Source: PALSA-894 sp034669145 (GTDB taxonomy: Bacteria > Pseudomonadota > Alphaproteobacteria > Rhizobiales > Xanthobacteraceae). Taken from it: a DNA stretch of 34,794 bases. A model generated the notes under the pieces. It did no database searches. It worked only from the letters and a program-made list of their open reading frames with translations, and was not told the origin of the DNA. Numbering within the stretch: position 1 is the first letter of the stretch; each line of letters begins with the position of its first letter. Below are positions 16,137-22,539 of the stretch, in pieces. The translations under genes and the position numbers were made by a program. The stretch spans positions 1 to 34,794 of the forward strand of contig JAXDNY010000017.1 in NCBI GenBank assembly GCA_034669145.1. The letters are read 5' to 3'.

Positions 16137-16445
16137 ATGGTTCGTATCGTTATGAGTGGCGCGCTGTTGGCAGCCGCGTTGGTGTTGGCGGGTTGTGAAA
16201 AGCTCGGCTCCGAATATCACGGACGCTGGTATTGCGGAGAGGGCATCGTGTTTGAAATGACCGAAACAAAAGTCATGCACACCGGACCGGGCCGGGATTC
16301 GTTCTGGAGCGCCGAAATCAAGAGCCTTGAGGATGCCAACGGTGGGAAGCGGCTTACGTTGAGCGCCGGGCCGATGCGCAGCATGTGGCTGAAGCGCGAA
16401 GGCAATAACTTGCGCATCAACAGAACGTCTTGCCTGCGTGCGTGA
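16137..16445 (+). CDS. Small outer-envelope lipoprotein
   Basis: A 102-residue protein. MVRIVMSGALLAAALVLAGC is a lipoprotein signal peptide with lipobox LAGC and lipidated Cys20. ATG 16137 is preferred to TTG 16131 because GGGAG stands 7 bases upstream. The mature part has a short beta-rich domain (YHGRWYCGEGIVFEMTETKV) with two more cysteines. Function is unknown. It lies 24 bases after the secreted protein gene and is probably co-transcribed. Confidence 0.75.
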   Translation: MVRIVMSGALLAAALVLAGCEKLGSEYHGRWYCGEGIVFEMTETKVMHTGPGRDSFWSAEIKSLEDANGGKRLTLSAGPMRSMWLKREGNNLRINRTSCLRA

Positions 16446-16478
16446 TGCAGTGGTCAAGAAAATCGAGCTAAGAGTGCC

Positions 16479-16889
16479 ATGAAGAAACCCTTGCCTCCGG
16501 GACGGCGCGGCAAACGCCGCGCTGGTCCATGGGATGTCGAGGTCGGCCAGCGCATTCGCGCGCGCCGTCTCGATCGCGGAATGTCGCAGTCGGATCTCGC
16601 CAGTCAAATCGATTTGACGTTCCAGCAAGTCCAGAAATACGAAAACGGCATGAACCGCGTGGGCGCAGGACGGCTGCAACAAATCGCGGAGGCGCTCGAC
16701 GTGCCGCCGTCCTTCTTTTTCCGTGGCCACAAGAGCGGCGCGCCACGCGAGGGCAAAGCCGAGAGCATGTTCGGCGCTCTCCGGTCGGTGCGCACGATGC
16801 GCATGCTCAAAGCGTTCAACCGGATTCAAGACAGGAAGATTCAGGCATCGCTCGTCACGCTCGCGGAGCATCTGGCAGATAAGGTTTAG
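16479..16889 (+). CDS. XRE-family transcriptional regulator
   Basis: A 136-residue DNA-binding protein. A lambda-repressor-like helix-turn-helix spans about residues 22-80: VGQRIRARRLDRGMSQSDLA, then SQIDLTFQQVQKYENGMNRV and LQQIAEALDVPPSFFF. The C-terminal part is helical and could dimerise. A basic N-terminus of about 17 residues precedes the domain. It lies 33 bases after the lipoprotein gene. It may control this cargo unit, the integrase or mobilization. Confidence 0.88.
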   Translation: MKKPLPPGRRGKRRAGPWDVEVGQRIRARRLDRGMSQSDLASQIDLTFQQVQKYENGMNRVGAGRLQQIAEALDVPPSFFFRGHKSGAPREGKAESMFGALRSVRTMRMLKAFNRIQDRKIQASLVTLAEHLADKV

Positions 16890-17370
16890 GCAATTGGTTT
16901 GCAGTCATTGCTGCAAACCCGCTAGCCAAGCGGCAATGAGCGGGGGTTGGCCGTCACAGGCCGGAAAAAGCGAATAGTGCGGGCCGGAACCCCGGACTTG
17001 ATCCGGGGTGACTACACGGTCGCGTTTTCCGCCCGAAGCGAAGGGAGGGCTTGGCCTTGACGGGCTGGGGGCCGCAGGCCCCAAACCAAAAGAAAAACGG
17101 CATATGGGCTAACAGCGCAAGCGAAGACCATTCGCGAGCCCCGAGACCGGATCGATAGGCAGCCGCAGGAGCGTCAGCATAGCGCCGCGCAATCGCGCGG
17201 GACGCGGGACCGACTGCCTCCGGCGAGGGGTTCAATATTTTTTGCGCGAGGGATCGTCACCCGCAGGGCCGAGACAGACGTTCCGCACCTTCGCGGAATC
17301 GGCTGGCTCGGTGAGCGTTAGCGAGTAGAGCCCGGTCGGCGAAGCCGACGCGCGCAATCAGATTTTGTCG
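16890..17370. other. GC-rich, hairpin-rich non-coding region; possible oriT or replication/transfer site
   Basis: About 480 bases with no supported gene; a 93-residue minus-strand frame has no homology I recognise and a skewed composition. Perfect short hairpins are CCCCGGA-cttga-TCCGGGG (16990-17008), GGGGCC-gca-GGCCCC (17068-17082), TTCCGC/GCGGAA (17281-17298) and GTCGGC-gaa-GCCGAC (17335-17349). The clustering of stems in an element with a relaxase and no other obvious oriT makes this a candidate transfer origin. Confidence 0.4.
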
Positions 17371-17706
17371 CTAAACCCAATCAATTTTGCTGTCGCGTAT
17401 CCAGAAGTGGCTGCCGCAGCGTTCTTCCGGTACCCACAGCGATGGTAACAGCGTGACCTTCCCGTCTCTGAACGAAAGCGTCCAGCTAGGATGGCGCGCC
17501 TGCATGAGGTTAACGTCAATCACTTCACCGCAACCGCAAGGACACTTGAGCACAGCCCATTTTGGCGTTTGACCAACGATATAAAGGGCAGCGCCTAGAT
17601 TGCGTGGGAGATCCGCACGGCTTTCGACCTGAACGACCTTGCTGATATGGTCGCGACGGCGAAAAGAGCGCCAGAGTGATTTGATCCATGCAATAAATCT
17701 TTTCAT
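17371..17706 (-). CDS. DUF6527-type zinc-binding protein of the ubiquitin-like operon
   Basis: A 111-residue protein, last gene of the ubiquitin-like operon. ATG 17706 overlaps the E1 stop (ATGA); a GTG four codons upstream is less likely. A basic, Trp-rich N-terminus is followed by LPRNLGAALYIVGQTPKWAV. CPCGCGEVIDV holds Cys55, 57 and 59, and CGSHF holds Cys97 and His100, which together look like a zinc site. The pattern matches what I recall as DUF6527, a family often found beside prokaryotic E1/E2 genes. The role is unknown; a target-recognition or E3-like adaptor is a reasonable guess. Confidence 0.75.
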   Translation of the reverse strand: MKRFIAWIKSLWRSFRRRDHISKVVQVESRADLPRNLGAALYIVGQTPKWAVLKCPCGCGEVIDVNLMQARHPSWTLSFRDGKVTLLPSLWVPEERCGSHFWIRDSKIDWV

Positions 17707-19088
17707 TCGGGACGCCACGTCGTGTCGAGTAGGGGTCGTACATCACCGCGACCCCAATAATGTTTATTACCGCAGAAACAGCCTTCACGTGAAGGAAGCT
17801 TGTTCCTCCGCAACAGTGTCTGATCGATGAAGTGCAAGACTTCGGTGCTGTCCCGCTCAGCGCCCATGAATCCTGTCAGCCGATGAAGAAATTCGGTCAT
17901 AGCGCTTGCGGCTATCGCGGTCGTGAATGCGACGACGGCAGGGGCTGGTTCCGCAAGTTCCGGGATGTATCCCTCTTCTTCGAGGGCGGCCGCCGCTTCA
18001 GGATTTGCCGCGCGTTGAGATTCAGCCTGGATGAGTTCGGGAGACAATCGCCCTCGACAATGAAGGCACGCGGCACCGGGCATCAGCGTCGTGACCCGAC
18101 CTTGAATGGAGCGAATGATACCTTCGTCCGAGTCAATCTTCACGCCCATGTCAAAGACAGGAATCAGATAGTAGATGGCAAAGGTCGTGAGCAACGACCT
18201 CCCCAGCTCGTCATCAGTGCAACCAAAAACGACATCGCAATCGCGAAACGCCTTAAGCACGGATTGGTATGAGATAGGACGCGGAAGCAATTCGATTTTC
18301 GTGCCCAAGCCGATGTCCGCAGCCAAGCGTTCGGCTATCTTTACTTTGGCGATGGATGCATCAATGACGCGCGAACCGTAAACGCGGTTGACGTTGGACG
18401 ACTCGAAGCTCTCGCCATCGGCAATGAGCAAGGTGCCGACGCCAAGACGTATCAGCTGCTCGTTGACGCACGATCCGGTGCCGCCGACCCCTACGACTCC
18501 GACGCGAAGCCGCGAAAGAAGCCGCTGGATGTCCGGGCCAAAAGCGCGAACCTGTCGGTCAAAGAAGGTGGGTACTTCGCCGGACACTCCATCGGAAAAC
18601 CAAAACCGGGCACGCCTGCCGATGATGCGGACTCTCTCGATGGCTTGGGTTGTACCGTTGGGCAGCCAGACGCGAGCGCTCGCCAGCCCTGATTGCGTCA
18701 GGACCAGAGAACCGTGCGCTCCGGGAGTACGAATGCGGATATAGGCGGTACGGAAAAGTTTCTGTTCTTCGGAATCATCTTGCGATGAATGGCGCGGATA
18801 GCCGTTGGGGTGGGAATGGACAAACAGCATACAAGATTTATTTTCGCTGGCCCTTTTCATCGCGCGAATATACGCGCGAGGCGCAATCTTCATATGAACG
18901 GGCGATTGCTCAACGATGTCCGCTGCCTCGACGGGCAGGACCTCGCGCACCAAAAGCCGTAATTCGGCATCGGTCTGCGCCGGACGGCAAATGAGGAACG
19001 CGGCTTGCTCGACACTCGCGTCCGAGGCGAGGTGAGATTCGAGCGCGGTGTAGTCGTCTTCCGTGAAGGTGACCGAAAATCGCATCAT
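17703..19088 (-). CDS. JAB peptidase-E1 (ThiF-type) fusion protein
   Basis: A 461-residue fusion. The N-terminal JAB/MPN+ domain has the full metalloprotease motif, His91-x-His93 with seven residues to Ser101 and then Asp104 (FVHSHPNGYPRHSSQDD), and Glu27 as likely general base; such domains cleave ubiquitin-like tails or remove conjugates. From about 195 a ThiF/E1 adenylation domain follows: GVVGVGGTGSCVNEQL (197-212), IADGE, the NVNR arginine at 235, and CTDDELGRS (290-298). CLHC (341-344) and CFC (437-439) should bind zinc. The E1 half would adenylate the C-terminus of the ubiquitin-like protein. It overlaps both neighbours by 4 bases. Confidence 0.93.
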   Translation of the reverse strand: MMRFSVTFTEDDYTALESHLASDASVEQAAFLICRPAQTDAELRLLVREVLPVEAADIVEQSPVHMKIAPRAYIRAMKRASENKSCMLFVHSHPNGYPRHSSQDDSEEQKLFRTAYIRIRTPGAHGSLVLTQSGLASARVWLPNGTTQAIERVRIIGRRARFWFSDGVSGEVPTFFDRQVRAFGPDIQRLLSRLRVGVVGVGGTGSCVNEQLIRLGVGTLLIADGESFESSNVNRVYGSRVIDASIAKVKIAERLAADIGLGTKIELLPRPISYQSVLKAFRDCDVVFGCTDDELGRSLLTTFAIYYLIPVFDMGVKIDSDEGIIRSIQGRVTTLMPGAACLHCRGRLSPELIQAESQRAANPEAAAALEEEGYIPELAEPAPAVVAFTTAIAASAMTEFLHRLTGFMGAERDSTEVLHFIDQTLLRRNKLPSREGCFCGNKHYWGRGDVRPLLDTTWRPE

Positions 19089-19480
19089 ACTCCCTTCGCG
19101 AGTTCGGCCCTTACCGACGTCAGGTAACTTCTCAAATTGTCAATGCCGGCGCGCCACTTGCCCTTGTCGAAATGGCGGGACCATCGCTGCCATTTTCGTT
19201 CCGCGTATGTTTCATGAACTTCTGCTCTCAGTGGAAATGCACCGGAAGGCAGCTTCACGTCCGGACTCGTCCAGAACATGTCCGGATTTCCGTTCGGATA
19301 CCCGTTCGGCAGGATGGCAAGCAGATCGGCCTGCGGCGGTTGGTACTTCGGAAGCGGAAAATTGTGCAGAACAACGTGGACCTGTTCGTTGATCTGCTTC
19401 ACCGAAAAATCGTAGCCGCTGTCAGTGAGAAATTCTCGGTCCGCTTCCGGAAGCAACTCGTTGGGATCACCTTCAGCCAT
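19085..19480 (-). CDS. E2-like (UBC-fold) protein, prokaryotic E2 family E, cysteine-free
   Basis: A 131-residue protein with the landmarks of the prokaryotic E2 family E: VHVVLHNFPLPKYQPPQADL, LAILPNGYPNGNPDMFWTSP and RWSRHFDKGKWRAGIDNLRS. It overlaps the ubiquitin-like gene by 8 bases and the E1 gene by 4. It contains no cysteine at all, so the classical E2 thioester is impossible. It may work through a Ser/Thr ester, or serve as a non-catalytic scaffold between E1 and target. Family membership is by pattern recall; the missing cysteine is seen directly. Confidence 0.85.
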   Translation of the reverse strand: MAEGDPNELLPEADREFLTDSGYDFSVKQINEQVHVVLHNFPLPKYQPPQADLLAILPNGYPNGNPDMFWTSPDVKLPSGAFPLRAEVHETYAERKWQRWSRHFDKGKWRAGIDNLRSYLTSVRAELAKGV

Positions 19481-19796
19481 GCGCCGCGCCCGGATTGAGC
19501 GATGACTGCGCCGTGTAGAAGTGGTCTCCGTTCTTCAGGACGACCGGGTTCGCGTCATTAGCGATCAGTTCGTCATTGGGATTTTTGCCGCGATCCTCGC
19601 GCCACAAATCATACCCGGCGGCGACTTCGCCAAGCTGATAGAGGGCCGCTCCCGTCGTCGGGCTCGCCAGCTTGTGCTGCTTCTTGTCAATGTGGATCGT
19701 GATCAGGTCGTTGTTGCCGCCGCCCTGACCGGGATTGCCGCCACCACCTTGTCCGGGGTTGCCGCCGCCTTGTCCTTGATTTTTTTCGTTCGCCAT
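19473..19796 (-). CDS. Ubiquitin-like protein (multiubiquitin family, single domain)
   Basis: A 107-residue protein. Residues 6-29 are a Gly/Asn/Gln-rich flexible tail with repeated GGNPGQGG. A single beta-grasp domain spans about 31-97 (LITIHIDKKQHKLASPTTGA, YQLGEVAAGYDLW, PVVLKNGDHFYTA), the pattern of the Multiubiquitin family. It ends SSLNPGAAHG, a single terminal glycine rather than GlyGly. AGGAG precedes the ATG. It should be the protein adenylated by the JAB-E1 protein and attached to targets or small molecules. Confidence 0.88.
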   Translation of the reverse strand: MANEKNQGQGGGNPGQGGGGNPGQGGGNNDLITIHIDKKQHKLASPTTGAALYQLGEVAAGYDLWREDRGKNPNDELIANDANPVVLKNGDHFYTAQSSLNPGAAHG

Positions 19797-19812
19797 TTTT
19801 TTCTCCTGTTCG

Positions 19813-20055
19813 TTAGTGTTTCTTGTCGCGTGGCGGAAACGGGTCCCGCCCAGGCGCTACCGTGTCGGAGTCACGCCACTTGCCATCGCGGCCTTGGATG
19901 CGAACTTCGCCGCCGCCGAGATCACGGACTGTGACCTTCGCCTGTTGCTCGGCTCGGCTTTGCTTGTGGTGAACACTTTCGGGCGTTGCGACTCCGGCCT
20001 TCTTGACCGCCCAGTCGCTGCCTTGTTTCACCACGAACCTATCGTTCTTCGACAT
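19813..20055 (-). CDS. DUF2188-like small protein heading the ubiquitin-like operon
   Basis: An 80-residue basic protein, MSKNDRFVVKQGSDWAVKKA at the start and GGGEVRIQGRDGKWRDSDTV further on, matching the DUF2188 pattern of short beta-rich proteins. ATG 20055 is used because GAGGG stands 9 bases upstream; a longer frame reaches into the divergent promoter region. It lies 16 bases before the ubiquitin-like gene in the same direction, so it is probably the first gene of that operon. Function is unknown; it could be a target or regulator. Confidence 0.78.
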   Translation of the reverse strand: MSKNDRFVVKQGSDWAVKKAGVATPESVHHKQSRAEQQAKVTVRDLGGGEVRIQGRDGKWRDSDTVAPGRDPFPPRDKKH

Positions 20056-20171
20056 TTCCTGTTCCCTCATTTTTGGGCTTGCGCCTTGCGATTCCGCCAT
20101 GGCACAATTGCTACTATCGCCATGATGACTCGGAATGGCGGAAACGTCAAGTCTTGCATATAGAAAGCGCC
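20056..20171. promoter_or_regulatory. Divergent promoter region with inverted repeat
   Basis: The 116 bases between the ubiquitin-like operon and the XRE-ImmA pair hold TTCCGCCAT (20092-20100) inverted as ATGGCGGAA (20135-20143). It is a good candidate operator for the XRE regulator, and the right arm lies about 37 bases before the XRE start codon. A TATAGA-like -10 box for the plus direction is near 20157. Confidence 0.5.
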
Positions 20172-20522
20172 ATGCCACCTAAAGAACCCATTGATATATT
20201 TAAAGAACGCCTGAAAGCCGCACGTGAACTGAGAGAGCTAAGCCAAGCACAACTGGCCGCCAAAGCTGGCCTCCCTGCGGCGTCCGTGTCGCATTTCGAA
20301 TCCGGGCCGCGAAAACCTTCCTTCGACAATCTCAAGGCACTCGCGGGCGCATTGCAGGTAACCACCGACTACTTGTTGGGGCGCTCGGACACGGTGGATG
20401 CGTCTGCACCAGTCGGCCGCATCCACCGCGACTTGCACAAGCTCACATCGAAGGACTTGGAGCTGGCCGAACAGTTCGTGGATCTTTTGATCAAGCAGCG
20501 CAGCGCACCGAAAGGTGACTGA
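20172..20522 (+). CDS. XRE-family repressor paired with an ImmA/IrrE protease
   Basis: A 116-residue regulator. The helix-turn-helix is in residues 10-65: FKERLKAARELRELSQAQLA, AKAGLPAASVSHFESGPRKP and LKALAGALQVTTDYLLGRSD. ATG 20172 is used; the frame upstream runs through the divergent promoter. It shares one base with the start of the ImmA-like protease gene (TGATG), the standard XRE-ImmA arrangement in which the protease cleaves or inactivates the repressor on a signal. Its position suggests that it controls the divergent ubiquitin-like operon. Confidence 0.88.
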   Translation: MPPKEPIDIFKERLKAARELRELSQAQLAAKAGLPAASVSHFESGPRKPSFDNLKALAGALQVTTDYLLGRSDTVDASAPVGRIHRDLHKLTSKDLELAEQFVDLLIKQRSAPKGD

Positions 20523-21412
20523 TGAACGAAAAGCCACGACCTGCACGGCGCGTCATAGCGGAAGGTGCTGCGCACGCCGTGCTGCGCGAGATGAAGGTTG
20601 AGGGGCTTTGGGTCGATCCGGAAGCAATCGCCACAAGCAAAGGCATTTTGGTCAAGCCAAAACCGGACACCGCCAAAGGCGTGTCGGGCATGTTGATCAA
20701 AGTCGGAGACGACTTCGGCATCATGTATGCCACGAATATTCCGAGTCGTGGCTTCCAGCGTTTCAGTGTCGGGCACGAACTTGGGCACTACTGCATAGCC
20801 GGACATCCGGAAGCGCTTCTCGGCAGTGGTGTTCACCAATCACGCGCCGGGTTCGTTTCCGCAGATCCTTATGAACAGGAAGCGGACTATTTCGCCGCAG
20901 CACTGTTGATGCCGGAAAGACCATTCAAGAGAGCCATCGAAGAGCGGGAACCCGGGTTGGAGTGCATCGAATCTCTGCGCAAAGAGTGCGAAACGTCTTT
21001 GACCGCTACCGCAATCCGATACAGCGCGCTCACGCGGGATGGCATTGCCGTCCTGTTGAGTCACGGCCAGTCGATCGAATGGTGCTTTATGTCCGATGGC
21101 CTGAAGCAGGCGAAAGGACTGGCATGGGTTCGTAAAGGAACACCTGTGCCTGGTGGTACGGTCACGGCCAACTTCAATGCGAAACCTGAAAACGTCCGGA
21201 CCGGACAACGTGAATCTGGCGACGGTCGTCTGAACGATTGGATGGATGGTGACCGCGCGTATCGCGTGAACGAAGAAGTTGTTGGGCTCGGCGAATATGG
21301 GACGCTGACGGTGCTGACGTGCAGCAGCCTGTCAATGCGCATTGAAGAGAGCGAGGATGACGAGGACGATGACAAGCTAATGGAAAGCTGGACACCGAAA
21401 TTCAGGCGCTGA
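20522..21412 (+). CDS. ImmA/IrrE-family metallopeptidase
   Basis: A 296-residue cytosolic zinc protease. The motif HELGHYC with a downstream EQEADYFAAALLMP gives the two histidines and third glutamate ligand of gluzincins in the ImmA/IrrE family. The C-terminal half (about 165-296) is a sensor-like domain ending in an acidic stretch. Homologues cleave their partner XRE repressor after DNA damage or other signals, as ImmA does for ImmR of ICEBs1. Here it is translationally coupled to the XRE gene. Confidence 0.93.
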   Translation: MNEKPRPARRVIAEGAAHAVLREMKVEGLWVDPEAIATSKGILVKPKPDTAKGVSGMLIKVGDDFGIMYATNIPSRGFQRFSVGHELGHYCIAGHPEALLGSGVHQSRAGFVSADPYEQEADYFAAALLMPERPFKRAIEEREPGLECIESLRKECETSLTATAIRYSALTRDGIAVLLSHGQSIEWCFMSDGLKQAKGLAWVRKGTPVPGGTVTANFNAKPENVRTGQRESGDGRLNDWMDGDRAYRVNEEVVGLGEYGTLTVLTCSSLSMRIEESEDDEDDDKLMESWTPKFRR

Positions 21413-21417
21413 CCGAC

Positions 21418-21771
21418 TCAGGACAACTTGTCCGCAACATCGGCGATTAGGTACCAGTCGATCCAAATAACCGCGGCAATCCAAATCGCTTTCCCAACTG
21501 TCTCGAGTATGCGTTCTGACCCACTCCAATGTTTCGCTCGGGCGAAAAAATCAAAGACGCCGCCGAGGGTCACAAGATTTAGGCAAAGAACAAGGGAGGC
21601 TATGAGCCAGATGTTAAGAGCATCGGGCAGATCCAACACCGCGCCTTCGCCGCCGAAGAATCCGACAAGCCAAACAATGGCGAACGGCCCAAACAACAAA
21701 ATTAGTAGTGTGCGGAGAATCCATCGCTTAGCGCTAGGCAAAACTTTCAGGGAAAATAGATCACTCCACAT
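21418..21771 (-). CDS. Small integral membrane protein next to restriction genes
   Basis: A 117-residue protein with about three membrane helices: LLILLFGPFAIVWLVGFF, IWLIASLVLCLNLVTLGGVF and AIWIAAVIWIDWYLIADV. ATG 21771 with AGAGG close upstream is preferred to the preceding GTG. It is 24 bases after the restriction endonuclease gene on the same strand, so it may be co-transcribed with the R-M system. It is convergent with the ImmA gene. No family was recognised. Confidence 0.68.
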   Translation of the reverse strand: MWSDLFSLKVLPSAKRWILRTLLILLFGPFAIVWLVGFFGGEGAVLDLPDALNIWLIASLVLCLNLVTLGGVFDFFARAKHWSGSERILETVGKAIWIAAVIWIDWYLIADVADKLS

Positions 21772-21795
21772 CACGCCTCTAGTAGTAACAGCAAT

Positions 21796-22539
21796 TTATT
21801 GTTCGCTCCGTGCTGCTTCTGCTGCAGCATGACCCGCTAATGTCGTCACAAAAGTCTTCAGTCCGGTAAGCTCGGACATTTCGGAATAATCGCCGGTTGT
21901 CGCAGCAGTCCGTGACGAGGCGATAATCGACGCCGCGCCGTACAGGCTCTCCTGAATCAAGCGCTGGCAGAGGATGTCATACCGCTTGAGGTATGACGCG
22001 CCCTGAAATTCCTTGAACACCGGGAAGTGCGGCGAGCGGTCGGTGACGGGCCTACGGGATTCCGGTGCATCCTCCACCATCATCAGCCAACCGATAAACG
22101 GGCGCGGCTGCTTGCCGAACGCGCCCTCCCGATAAGCCGTCCACAAATCGTGCGCAGTTCCAATAGCCTCTTCGGTGCGGTTGTTGAAATTGTTGCCGAA
22201 GGATGGCCCGACCTGGCTCTTTAGTTCTATGGCTGCGAGCAGCCTCTTGTCGTGTATGACCAATACATCCCAGAGCTTGGTAGGACGGAAATACCCCGGC
22301 AGGGTCACCACCGCTCGGTTCTCATAAATTTTCGCGTCGTGTAGACCATTTGCCTTCACGATCTCGATAAGCAGGGCGAGGAAGCCATCCATGTTCTTGC
22401 CGGCAGTAACGCCGGCACGCTCGCCCTGATCGGCTTTTCCAGACTCGATTTGTTTCTGCCGCGCCTTTTCGCGGTTGCCCCAGAAGGCCATTGTCGCTTC
22501 GCGGGCCTTGCGCTCGTAGTCTACAAGATCAATTGTCAT
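21796..22539 (-). CDS. PaeR7I/XhoI-type type II restriction endonuclease
   Basis: A 247-residue endonuclease strongly resembling PaeR7I: YENRAVVTLPGYFRPTKLWD, LLAAIELKSQVGPSFGNNFN and a later PHFPVFKEFQGASYLKRYDI. The PD-(D/E)xK nuclease residues are Asp91, Glu105 and Lys107. Known members cut CTCGAG. Its ATG overlaps the TAA of the methyltransferase (TAATG), so methylase is translated first, giving protection before cleavage. Specificity is inferred from family similarity. Confidence 0.93.
   Translation of the reverse strand: MTIDLVDYERKAREATMAFWGNREKARQKQIESGKADQGERAGVTAGKNMDGFLALLIEIVKANGLHDAKIYENRAVVTLPGYFRPTKLWDVLVIHDKRLLAAIELKSQVGPSFGNNFNNRTEEAIGTAHDLWTAYREGAFGKQPRPFIGWLMMVEDAPESRRPVTDRSPHFPVFKEFQGASYLKRYDILCQRLIQESLYGAASIIASSRTAATTGDYSEMSELTGLKTFVTTLAGHAAAEAARSEQ

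Noticed and set aside
16954..17235. Minus-strand frame of 93 codons in the hairpin-rich region
   Set aside because: No convincing ribosome site and composition follows the palindromes; treated as non-coding.
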